From Anaerolineales bacterium (GTDB taxonomy: Bacteria > Chloroflexota > Anaerolineae > Anaerolineales > VGOW01): a stretch of 5,754 nt of DNA. The notes below the pieces were generated by a model that saw nothing but the letters and a program-made list of their open reading frames with translations, made no database searches and was not told the DNA's origin. Positions 1 through 4,864 of the stretch are shown piece after piece; the stretch's first letter is position 1; each line of letters begins with the position of its first letter. The stretch is taken from assembly GCA_919901875.1 (NCBI GenBank), contig CAKKQG010000033.1, forward strand, positions 1-5,754, written 5' to 3'. Made by a program: the position numbers and the translations under genes.

Positions 1-502
1 TCACATGAGCCGCCACGTTGTCTTTTAATTCTTCAAACAACAACGGCGCATCGGGTTTCAACGCTTTGTCTAAATCTAAAACAACATCCAGCGGTTCGTA
101 ATCAACATACACATCGGCGATGGCATCTTCGGCGATGTAACGGCTCTCGGCGATGATCACGGCGATGGCTTCGCCGACGTGCCGCACTTTATCTTTCACC
201 AGCGGCAGCTGGGTTCGCTCGTTGAACTTAAGATCTTTAATCGGGGGCGGCGGCACCACCAGCGGACACGGTTGCCAGTAGTCGCCCATATCGGCGGCGG
301 TGAAGACGGCGATCACGCCTTCGCGTTGTAGCGCGGCAGAGACATCAATGCTTTTAATTTTGGCGTGGGCATACACACTGCGCACAAACGCCGCGTGCGC
401 CATGTTGGGGAGATGAACGTCGTCAACAAACAGGGCGTTGCCTGTTAAGAGTTGTGGGTCTTCGTTGCGTAGGATACGTTCCCCGAAAAATTGTGTAGTC
501 AT
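1..502 (-). CDS. Molybdopterin-binding large subunit of a xanthine dehydrogenase/CO dehydrogenase-family hydroxylase (CoxL-type), N-terminal part only
   Basis: An open frame runs from an ATG at 502 to the window edge without a stop (167 codons; these family members are usually about 750-800 residues, so roughly a fifth is present). The start reads MTTQFFGERILRNEDPQLL, followed by TGNALFVDDVHLP, the typical opening of CoxL/XdhA-type subunits (G-x-R-x-x-R-x-E-D-x-x-L-L-T-G). Further on come FVRSVYAHAKI, VFTAADM and KVRHVGEAIAVIIAESR, which match the alpha/beta hammerhead domain. In the complete enzyme this subunit binds the molybdopterin cytosine dinucleotide cofactor and hydroxylates the substrate. 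The loop that separates true CO dehydrogenase (form I, Cys-containing) from other hydroxylases lies beyond the edge, so substrate cannot be read. It is the last gene seen of the M-S-L set. The region before the ATG has only a weak GGTG ribosome site and is occupied by a repeat. Family assignment is firm; precise function is open. Confidence 0.93.
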   Translation of the reverse strand, partial: MTTQFFGERILRNEDPQLLTGNALFVDDVHLPNMAHAAFVRSVYAHAKIKSIDVSAALQREGVIAVFTAADMGDYWQPCPLVVPPPPIKDLKFNERTQLPLVKDKVRHVGEAIAVIIAESRYIAEDAIADVYVDYEPLDVVLDLDKALKPDAPLLFEELKDNVAAHV

Positions 503-510
503 ATTGACAC

Positions 511-583
511 CAGTTATCAGTGATCAGTTGTCAGTTATCAGTGATCACTTTACTGATCACTGTTCACTGCTGACTGATTACTG
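511..583. repeat. CAGTTATCAGTGATCA direct/inverted repeat filling the S-L intergenic gap
   Basis: The 83-base gap between the iron-sulfur and molybdopterin subunit genes is almost entirely repeat. The 16-mer CAGTTATCAGTGATCA occurs at 511-526 and again at 532-547 (period 21). The second copy forms a perfect 9 bp inverted repeat with 554-562 (CAGTGATCA / TGATCACTG, 6-base loop), and further degenerate CAGT/ACTG words run to 583. It ends 8 bases from the ATG of the large subunit, so it must be transcribed in the operon mRNA and sits where the ribosome site should be. The makeup resembles dispersed intergenic repeats seen in some Chloroflexota and cyanobacteria; copy number elsewhere cannot be seen here. 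Confidence 0.85.
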
Positions 584-585
584 CT

Positions 586-1059
586 TTACTTCATCTTCTC
601 TGCGCCGAGTTGCACCGCTTTCACAATGTTTTGATACCCAGTGCATCTACATATATTCCCCGACAGCGCATCACGAATCTCTGCTTCGTTTGGATTCGGG
701 TTTTCTTTGAGAAACGGAATCAACGTCATCAAGAATCCGGGAGTGCAGTAGCCGCATTGCAACCCATGTGCTTCACGAAACGCTTCTTGCAGTGGATGCA
801 GTTTGCCGTTTTGGGCGAGACCTTCAACGGTGGTCAGTTCACAACCATCCGCTTGCGCCGCAAAAATTAAACATGAGCGCACGGCTTCGCCATCTAACAG
901 AATGGTGCAAGAGCCGCACACGCCATGCTCACAGCCGACATGTGTGCCGGTGAGATCGAGTTCGTGCCGCAAGAAATCGCTCAACAACAATCGCGGCTCA
1001 ACGTCTTTTTTGTATTGAACGCCGTTAACTTTGAGGGAGATAGAAATAGTGTCGGTCAT
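586..1059 (-). CDS. (2Fe-2S)-binding small subunit of the Mo hydroxylase (CoxS-type)
   Basis: This is the electron-transfer subunit carrying two [2Fe-2S] clusters between the molybdenum centre and FAD. The protein is 157 residues, the normal family length. The N-terminal plant-ferredoxin-type cluster is C43-x4-C48-x2-C51-x11-C63 (motif GCEHGVCGSC). The C-terminal [2Fe-2S]-binding domain supplies C102-x2-C105 (QCGYCTPGF) and C137-x-C139 (GNICRCTGY). All eight ligands are intact. The frame is open back to 1122, but the ATG at 1059 is chosen because AAGGA lies 8 bases upstream and the family usually begins just before the ISLKVNG strand; the extra 21 residues would be translated from a palindromic repeat. 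It lies between the FAD and molybdopterin subunit genes, 75 bases after the former. Expected to be cytoplasmic, as no signal peptide is seen. Assignment is firm; the substrate of the complex is not defined. Confidence 0.96.
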   Translation of the reverse strand: MTDTISISLKVNGVQYKKDVEPRLLLSDFLRHELDLTGTHVGCEHGVCGSCTILLDGEAVRSCLIFAAQADGCELTTVEGLAQNGKLHPLQEAFREAHGLQCGYCTPGFLMTLIPFLKENPNPNEAEIRDALSGNICRCTGYQNIVKAVQLGAEKMK

Positions 1060-1066
1060 TGTTGTT

Positions 1067-1073
1067 ATCCTTA
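1067..1073 (-). promoter_or_regulatory. Ribosome binding site that fixes the start of the (2Fe-2S) subunit
   Basis: On the minus strand AAGGA (1072-1068) is followed by 8 bases and the ATG at 1059. This supports 1059 rather than the longer frame starting at 1122. The site lies only two bases from the base of the palindrome at 1075-1151, so folding of that palindrome in the mRNA could affect access to it (inference). Confidence 0.7.
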
Positions 1074-1074
1074 T

Positions 1075-1151
1075 TGGCAACGGATTTTGTAGCGGATGTA
1101 ACGGATTCGCGCCGCCCTTCATCTGCTACATCTGTTATCTATCCGTTGCCA
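1075..1151. repeat. 77 bp imperfect palindrome built of GTARCRGAT units, between FAD and FeS subunit genes
   Basis: The ends are a perfect 11 bp inverted repeat (TGGCAACGGAT at 1075-1085, ATCCGTTGCCA at 1141-1151). Inside, each arm holds three related nine-base units: GCAACGGAT, GTAGCGGAT and GTAACGGAT on the left, and on the opposite strand of the right arm GCAACGGAT, ATAACAGAT and GTAGCAGAT. Many arm differences are purine transitions that remain G-U pairs when the plus strand is transcribed. The right arm overlaps the 3' end of the FAD subunit gene and encodes its last residues A-T-D-R and the stop. It looks like a small dispersed palindromic element, or a degraded non-autonomous mobile element; no flanking target duplication was recognised. 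Confidence 0.8.
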
Positions 1152-2004
1152 CCCTCCCGTAAGCTTTCGTCAAAACTCGTTTGCCCAACACGTTCGCCAG
1201 ATGTTTGCGATAACGCTCGGAAGCATGGATGTTGCTGGATGGGGTGATGTCGGTGTCCGCGGCGGCAGATTGAATCAGTTCGGGTGTGGGTTTGTTGCCG
1301 ATTAACGCTTGCGCGGCAGAAGACGATAACAAGGGAGTCTCGCCGACGCTTAAGAAAACGAGGCGCACGTCTTTGCATTTGCCATTTTCATCTAAAGTCA
1401 TCGTTGCCGCCGCGCCCATCATGGCGTAATCGCCGTGCCGCCGCGCTACTTCCTCAAAGGCGTAACCACTGCGAGCGGGCAGATCGGGGATTTGAATCTC
1501 GGCGAGGATTTCATCCGGTTCGAGCGCGGTGGTGAACAGACCGACGAAAAAATCTTGTGCGTCAATCCAACGCTCGCCCTTTGCGTTCTTCGCTAAAAGT
1601 TTGGCGTTGAGGGTGAGCATCACCGTTGGCAACTCTGAGGCGGGGTCGGCGTGGGCGATGCTGCCGCCGATGGTGCCGCGATTGCGAATCTGCGGGTGGG
1701 CGATGTGCGGCATGGTTTCGTGAATCAATGGCGAGCGTTTTGCCACGTTAGCGTCACGTTCCACTGTTCGCTGCCGCGTCATTGCGCCGATGCGTAAGCC
1801 ATCATTGCCATCTTTGATGTAGGCGAGTTCTTTGATTCGATTGATGTCAATCAATATCGCCGGTTGCGCCACGCGGAAGTTCATCATTGGCACGAGGCTT
1901 TGTCCGCCCGCGAGAACTTTGGCATCAGAGCCGTGTTGGGTTAAGAGCGATAAGGCTTCGGCTAGAGTTTTAGGTGCGTGATATTGAAAAGATGGTGGCT
2001 TCAT
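1135..2004 (-). CDS. FAD-binding medium subunit of the Mo hydroxylase (CoxM/XdhB-type)
   Basis: This subunit accepts electrons from the [2Fe-2S] subunit onto FAD and passes them to the external acceptor. It has 289 residues, normal for the family. The FAD-binding domain covers about residues 1-175, with the two flavin signatures AGGQSLVPMMNFR (32-44) and TIGGSIAHADPASELP (111-126). The CO-dehydrogenase flavoprotein C-terminal domain follows (about 178-282, beginning GYAFEEVARRHGDYAM). The start is well supported: AAAGGAG stands 7 bases before the ATG. It is preceded by the AllH-like gene (59-base gap, same strand) and followed by the (2Fe-2S) subunit gene, giving the M-S-L order known from cox operons. 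The last four codons and the stop lie inside a palindromic repeat, so the native C-terminus may have been altered by that element. It may serve a purine, pyrimidine or other heterocycle hydroxylase rather than CO dehydrogenase. Confidence 0.95.
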   Translation of the reverse strand: MKPPSFQYHAPKTLAEALSLLTQHGSDAKVLAGGQSLVPMMNFRVAQPAILIDINRIKELAYIKDGNDGLRIGAMTRQRTVERDANVAKRSPLIHETMPHIAHPQIRNRGTIGGSIAHADPASELPTVMLTLNAKLLAKNAKGERWIDAQDFFVGLFTTALEPDEILAEIQIPDLPARSGYAFEEVARRHGDYAMMGAAATMTLDENGKCKDVRLVFLSVGETPLLSSSAAQALIGNKPTPELIQSAAADTDITPSSNIHASERYRKHLANVLGKRVLTKAYGRVATDR

Positions 2005-2011
2005 TAAGTTA

Positions 2012-2018
2012 CTCCTTT
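2012..2018 (-). promoter_or_regulatory. Strong ribosome binding site of the FAD subunit gene
   Basis: AAAGGAG on the minus strand, 7 bases ahead of the ATG at 2004. It is the best ribosome site in the minus-strand unit. The rest of the 59-base gap to the upstream gene (2005-2063) shows no clear promoter or terminator, which is consistent with co-transcription. Confidence 0.7.
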
Positions 2019-2063
2019 GTGCAATGTGTTTTTGGAAGCGAAGAAGAGGTGAGGGTGGAAGTT

Positions 2064-2987
2064 CTAATCCGCTAAATGGCTTGGTTCTGTTGTGCGCCTT
2101 GGTTCAAGCGCGGAAGCCATCACAGCAGAATGAAGTTTTGGGTTTGGCAAAAAGTTGACGGGCGGATTAGATGGGATAGCTACTCGTTCATCTCTGCTTT
2201 CAAATTTTTTTATAGCTAACGCCATTCCTTTTAGCGCATTGAGTCCTGATGATTCTCCCCATCCTAACATTTCATTTAAGGCTTCGTTGTCTTTGTTTCC
2301 AGTGAAGATACAGTCTATAACGCGAATGAGTCTTTCATCGGCGAGTCCGTGCGAGGCACATTCGATGAGATTGGCGCTGAGGGTGGTGGTGCGGGCATAG
2401 GCTTCTTTAATAATGAGATCGTTGTGTGGGTAACGACCATAACGGTTGAGAGTTAAAAGGAATCCAATGACGATGTCGTCGTTGGAGGGGGTGAGTCCGG
2501 GACCAAGACCGAGATTGGAGATTAGGGATTGGAAGTTGGAAGTTAGAAGCTGGAGGTTGGAGGTTGGAGGTTGGACGCTTCGCGTGGAGGTTGGACGAAG
2601 AGTCGTTGCGCGATTGAGAAAATGTTGAAGTGTGGCGATTCGGGTTGGGAGCGGGGCGATGGTTGAGGGCAGTGGATCGGGTTGCCAAAGGTTGGCGGTA
2701 TCTAGGGCAATGGCGGCATCCCCGATGAAAAGGCAAGAATCAATAATTTGAACGGACTGACCAACATCTTTTATCTTGTGAGTCGTGTTGATCGTCAGAG
2801 GCCCGCGATGCGGTTCAAAGGAGAGGAAGAGGATTTGTTTAGACGGTGTGCGGAGGAAGATGCCGCGCGATGTGACGCCTACGACCGATGCCGTAGGGGA
2901 GACGCTTATTGTTTTGAGAGCAACGTAGCCTATACTCTCGGTGTTACATAGATGCAGTGCTGTGCCAACGTGGCGAGCAGGTGTCAT
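2064..2987 (-). CDS. DUF2877 (AllH-like) protein carrying an in-frame repeat insertion
   Basis: DUF2877 proteins include AllH, a subunit of oxamate carbamoyltransferase in allantoin breakdown; that link is family knowledge, and the role here is inference. Visible signatures are GLGPGLTPSNDDIVIGFLL (about residues 160-178 from the ATG; the family norm has SGDD where this has SNDD) and GWGESSGLNALKGMALA near 242-258. Length is 307 residues from the ATG at 2987. A GTG at 3020 would give 318, but it lies at the predicted transcription start; neither start has a clear ribosome site. About residues 131-159 are a low-complexity stretch of repeated T-S-N-L-Q / S-N-F-Q units encoded by a DNA repeat of intergenic type, placed directly before the conserved glycine loop. 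The last roughly 45 residues (from FESRDERV) have no recognised domain. It heads the unit with the Mo hydroxylase subunits, 59 bases downstream. Partners AllF/FdrA and AllG/DUF1116 are not in the window. Confidence 0.82.
   Translation of the reverse strand: MTPARHVGTALHLCNTESIGYVALKTISVSPTASVVGVTSRGIFLRTPSKQILFLSFEPHRGPLTINTTHKIKDVGQSVQIIDSCLFIGDAAIALDTANLWQPDPLPSTIAPLPTRIATLQHFLNRATTLRPTSTRSVQPPTSNLQLLTSNFQSLISNLGLGPGLTPSNDDIVIGFLLTLNRYGRYPHNDLIIKEAYARTTTLSANLIECASHGLADERLIRVIDCIFTGNKDNEALNEMLGWGESSGLNALKGMALAIKKFESRDERVAIPSNPPVNFLPNPKLHSAVMASALEPRRTTEPSHLAD
2511..2600. repeat. TTGGAGGTTGGA-type tandem tract inside the AllH-like gene
   Basis: The plus strand shows degenerate 7-8 base units: GATTGGAGATTAGGGATTGG, then GAAGTTGGAAGTTAGAAGC, then GGAGGTTGG repeated, and finally GGAGGTTGGACG twice (ending near 2580 and 2597) separated by a short CTTCGCGT spacer. 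The tract contains no stop in the coding frame and is translated as a repetitive Ser/Asn/Leu/Gln/Pro stretch. Unit words match those of the non-coding tract at 4505-4580. Confidence 0.85.
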
Positions 2988-3010
2988 GTGTGTTGTCGAG
3001 ATTGGGTGAT

Positions 3011-3041
3011 TTGACGACACTGCTCATTATACCGCTATGAA
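3011..3041 (+). promoter_or_regulatory. Weak candidate promoter for the permease gene
   Basis: TTGACG at 3011-3016 resembles a -35 box. The possible -10 is poor (TATGAA at 3036-3041 with a 19-base spacer). If real, it overlaps the opposite-strand promoter, so the two units would compete or be co-regulated. The remaining divergent gap to 3124 holds an orphan AAGGAGGTGAG (3040-3050) and a near-palindromic TGAAAAATTTTTTCA (3053-3067). Confidence 0.22.
3026..3031 (-). promoter_or_regulatory. Putative -10 box for the minus-strand operon
   Basis: A consensus TATAAT is read on the minus strand at 3031-3026, preceded by CGG. Transcription would begin near 3019, about 30 bases before the ATG at 2987. 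There is no good -35 hexamer at 17-18 bases spacing, but an A/T-only run (3055-3066) lies where an UP element would be. The box is exact, but promoter activity is inferred. Confidence 0.45.
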
Positions 3042-3124
3042 GGAGGTGAGGCTGAAAAATTTTTTCAAGGAGAGGGTTGGTGTAGTTCTTAGTTCATCAA
3101 TTTTGGAAAGGATAACGAACCATC

Positions 3125-4504
3125 ATGACTGCTTTAACAGAAAAAAAAGTTAGCGGCTATCTACCCGAAGACACGCCCCCTATTGGGGCGATGCTCAGCC
3201 TTGGTTTTCAACAAGTGCTGACCATGTTCCCGGCAACAGTGTTGTGCGCCATTCTCACCAAGTTTGACGTGGGCGTGACGTTGTTGGGGAGCGGCATTGG
3301 CACGATCATCGCGTTGCTGGTGTCAAAGCGAAAGATCCCCATGTATTACGGTTCCAGCTTTAGCTACATCGCGGTATTTGTTACTGTGATGAGCCTCTAT
3401 GCTAAGGACTGCTTTACCAGCAAGGCGGCGTACTGTCCTGAGGGTGTGCGCATTGCGCAGGTGGGCATTTTAGGAACGGGCATCTTTGAAATATTGATTG
3501 GCTTGTTGATCATGAAGGTCGGCAAGGCGGCATTAGATAAAGTGTTGCCGCCCGTGATCTCCGGCAGTATGGCGATTGTCATTGGTATTGGTCTGGCGGG
3601 CGCGGCGTTAGGTATGGCGGGCGCGAACTGGATGATTGCCATTGTGACGTTGCTCCTCACGGTGGTCTTCTCGGTCTATTTGCAGAACCGAGGCTTGCTG
3701 GGAATGTTGCCGATTTTGTTGGGTGCTATTGCCGGCTATCTTGTATCCATTCCTTTCGGCTTGGTGGATTTCTCCACAGTGACCAGTGCGCCGATTTTCC
3801 GCGTTCCTGCCATTACTCTTCCAGCGTTTGAGGATCCCCGCGCCTGGGGCGTGGTCATCAGCGTGGCGCTGATCGCTATCGCTACCATCCCCGAAAGCAC
3901 GGCACACCTTTACCAGATGAGTCTTTACATTGATCAACTGGCGAAAGATTTGGGACGTGCGCCGCTGGAGATCAAGAATCTCATCGGGCTGAATCTCATC
4001 GCCGATGGCGCGGACGATTTGGTGATGGGCTTGATCGGTGGCACTGCCGGAACGAATTACGGCGAGAATAATAGTTTGATGGCGATCACCCGCAACTACT
4101 CGGTGCCGGTGTTGATGGCGGCAGGTGTGATGGCGATCCTGCTCGGCTTCGTCGGAACGCTGGCGGCGTTGGTCGCCTCGATCCCGGTCGCTGTGACAGG
4201 TGGCTTGGCGATTTACTTGTTCGGCGTGATCGGGATGCAGGGCATCGCGCTCATTCAATCCGAAAAAGTGAATCTGTTTGAGCCGCGTCAACTGGCGGTG
4301 GGCGCGACGATCTTGATCTGCGGTATCGGCGGCAACATGACGTTGAAAGACGGTTTGTTCCCGTTCCTAATCCCGGGCGTCTTCCCCGTTGGCGTTCCGG
4401 CGATTGTCTTCGCGGCATTTGCCGGTATCGTGATGAATCTGATCTTCATTCTCCTGCCGCCGAAGATGTTCGGTGTTGAGGAGAGAGAGAACATCAATTT
4501 TTAA
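3125..4504 (+). CDS. NCS2-family nucleobase permease (uracil/xanthine type, SLC23)
   Basis: A 459-residue, strongly hydrophobic inner-membrane protein with about 14 expected helices, the normal size for NCS2 nucleobase:cation symporters. Family landmarks are the first-helix segment LSLGFQQVLTMFPATVL (24-40), the TM8 acidic residue E257 in IPESTAHL, and the TM10 signature YGENNSLMAITR (312-323), with E314 in the place of the substrate-binding Glu of UraA. Two deviations are visible. The usual Q-H pair of helix 1 is Q29-Q30, and the glycine of the E-N-x-G-x4-T-R signature is S317. A loop at about 91-108 carries C96 and C104, which could form a disulfide outside the membrane (inference). The start ATG has AAAGGA 12 bases upstream, somewhat distant. 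It is divergent from the AllH/Mo hydroxylase unit and upstream of a cyclase-family gene, so it likely imports the heterocycle handled by them. Purine versus pyrimidine specificity cannot be read. Confidence 0.95.
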   Translation: MTALTEKKVSGYLPEDTPPIGAMLSLGFQQVLTMFPATVLCAILTKFDVGVTLLGSGIGTIIALLVSKRKIPMYYGSSFSYIAVFVTVMSLYAKDCFTSKAAYCPEGVRIAQVGILGTGIFEILIGLLIMKVGKAALDKVLPPVISGSMAIVIGIGLAGAALGMAGANWMIAIVTLLLTVVFSVYLQNRGLLGMLPILLGAIAGYLVSIPFGLVDFSTVTSAPIFRVPAITLPAFEDPRAWGVVISVALIAIATIPESTAHLYQMSLYIDQLAKDLGRAPLEIKNLIGLNLIADGADDLVMGLIGGTAGTNYGENNSLMAITRNYSVPVLMAAGVMAILLGFVGTLAALVASIPVAVTGGLAIYLFGVIGMQGIALIQSEKVNLFEPRQLAVGATILICGIGGNMTLKDGLFPFLIPGVFPVGVPAIVFAAFAGIVMNLIFILLPPKMFGVEERENINF

Positions 4505-4580
4505 TTGGATGGTTGGAGATTAGAGATTAGAGATTGGAGATTTGAAGTTGGGGTTTGGGTTTTTGGGATTTGGGATTTTG
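4505..4580. repeat. GGAGATTAGAGATT / GGGATTTGGG low-complexity tract after the permease gene
   Basis: It starts at the permease stop codon. Degenerate tandem units run GGTTGGAGATTAGAGATTAG, then AGATTGGAGATTTGAAGTTGG, then GGTTTGGGTTTTTGGGATTTGGGATTTTG. It is of the same type and strand orientation as the tract inside the AllH-like gene (2511-2600). No gene is seen in it. Confidence 0.85.
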
Positions 4581-4602
4581 TTTTTGGTTAGTTAGGTTGT
4601 TA

Positions 4603-4668
4603 AAGACCCCGAAGGTTTTGCCCACTCCGCTTCGCTGCGGGGTGCTTCGCAAAAATCTTCGGGGTCTT
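4603..4668 (+). terminator. Long nested hairpin downstream of the permease gene; possible terminator or repeat element
   Basis: The outer stem pairs AAGACCCCGAAGGTTTTG (4603-4620) with CAAAAATCTTCGGGGTCTT (4650-4668): 12 perfect pairs, then a G-U and a one-base bulge. An inner stem pairs CACTCCGC (4623-4630) with GCGGGGTG (4637-4644) around a 6-base loop. The sequence after it (GCTTATTATTTT) is only loosely T-rich, so Rho-independent termination is plausible but not typical. It may equally be a dispersed palindrome or an mRNA 3'-end stabiliser. Confidence 0.55.
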
Positions 4669-4730
4669 GCTTATTATTTTGATGTAAGATCATCGGCAAG
4701 GAGACTTTATTCGTAACTGCTCACGCCTTC

Positions 4731-4836
4731 GCAGGATGATGAATCATCCTGCTGATACGCCAAACGCGATAAATCGCGTTGGGGTCAGTCTGCTTTAGCA
4801 GACTTTTTGTAACAGCGTGGAAATTCATTTCCACGC
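4731..4836. repeat. Array of four perfect short hairpins with two-base centres
   Basis: Four perfect inverted repeats stand in a row: 4731-4752 (10 bp stem, centre GA), 4763-4780 (8 bp, centre AA), 4787-4804 (8 bp, centre TT) and 4815-4836 (10 bp, centre TC). The spacers are 10, 6 and 10 bases. Stem sequences are unrelated to each other, so this is not tandem duplication of one unit. It fills most of the gap ahead of the cyclase gene and ends 28 bases before its ATG. No coding sequence is supported here. Bases 4669-4730 between the long hairpin and this array show nothing recognisable. Confidence 0.85.
4787..4808 (+). terminator. Third hairpin of the array followed by a T run; candidate intrinsic terminator/attenuator
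   Basis: AGTCTGCT-TT-AGCAGACT is followed directly by TTTT (five T in a row counting the last stem base). It is the only hairpin here with an immediate T tract on the plus strand. It could end read-through from the permease gene 57 bases before the cyclase start. The stem is short and only half G+C, so the call is moderate to weak. Confidence 0.4.
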
Positions 4837-4864
4837 GCAAGCGGCGAGTAGTTACCATCATTCT

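Noticed and set aside
1060..1122. N-terminal extension of the (2Fe-2S) subunit by 21 residues
   Set aside because: It would be translated from the palindromic repeat, while the ATG at 1059 has a proper ribosome site and fits the usual family start.
1..2004. Calling the M-S-L genes an aerobic CO dehydrogenase
   Set aside because: The gene order fits, but the diagnostic active-site loop of the large subunit lies outside the window, and the neighbours point to heterocycle metabolism.
3028..3124. Purine or other riboswitch ahead of the permease
   Set aside because: I looked for the conserved paired core and loop sequences of the purine aptamer class and did not see them. The gap is short and has no terminator-like stem before the start.
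3037..3153. Small frame starting MKEVRLKNFF upstream of and overlapping the permease start
   Set aside because: There is no ribosome site before its ATG, the AAGGAGG lies inside the frame, and it runs out of frame into the permease gene. A leader peptide cannot be supported.
3608..4291. Long open frame of 227 codons on the minus strand inside the permease gene
   Set aside because: It is antisense to a clear NCS2 protein, its product is rich in His/Arg/Gln without a recognisable domain, and it has no ribosome site. It is a shadow of the codon bias of the real gene.
4731..4836. CRISPR array
   Set aside because: The four palindromes have different sequences and spacers of only 6-10 bases, so there is no repeated unit.
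4817..4864. GTG start giving 16 more residues on the cyclase protein
   Set aside because: Those codons come from the fourth hairpin of the array, and the family N-terminus begins at MKTLDLT.
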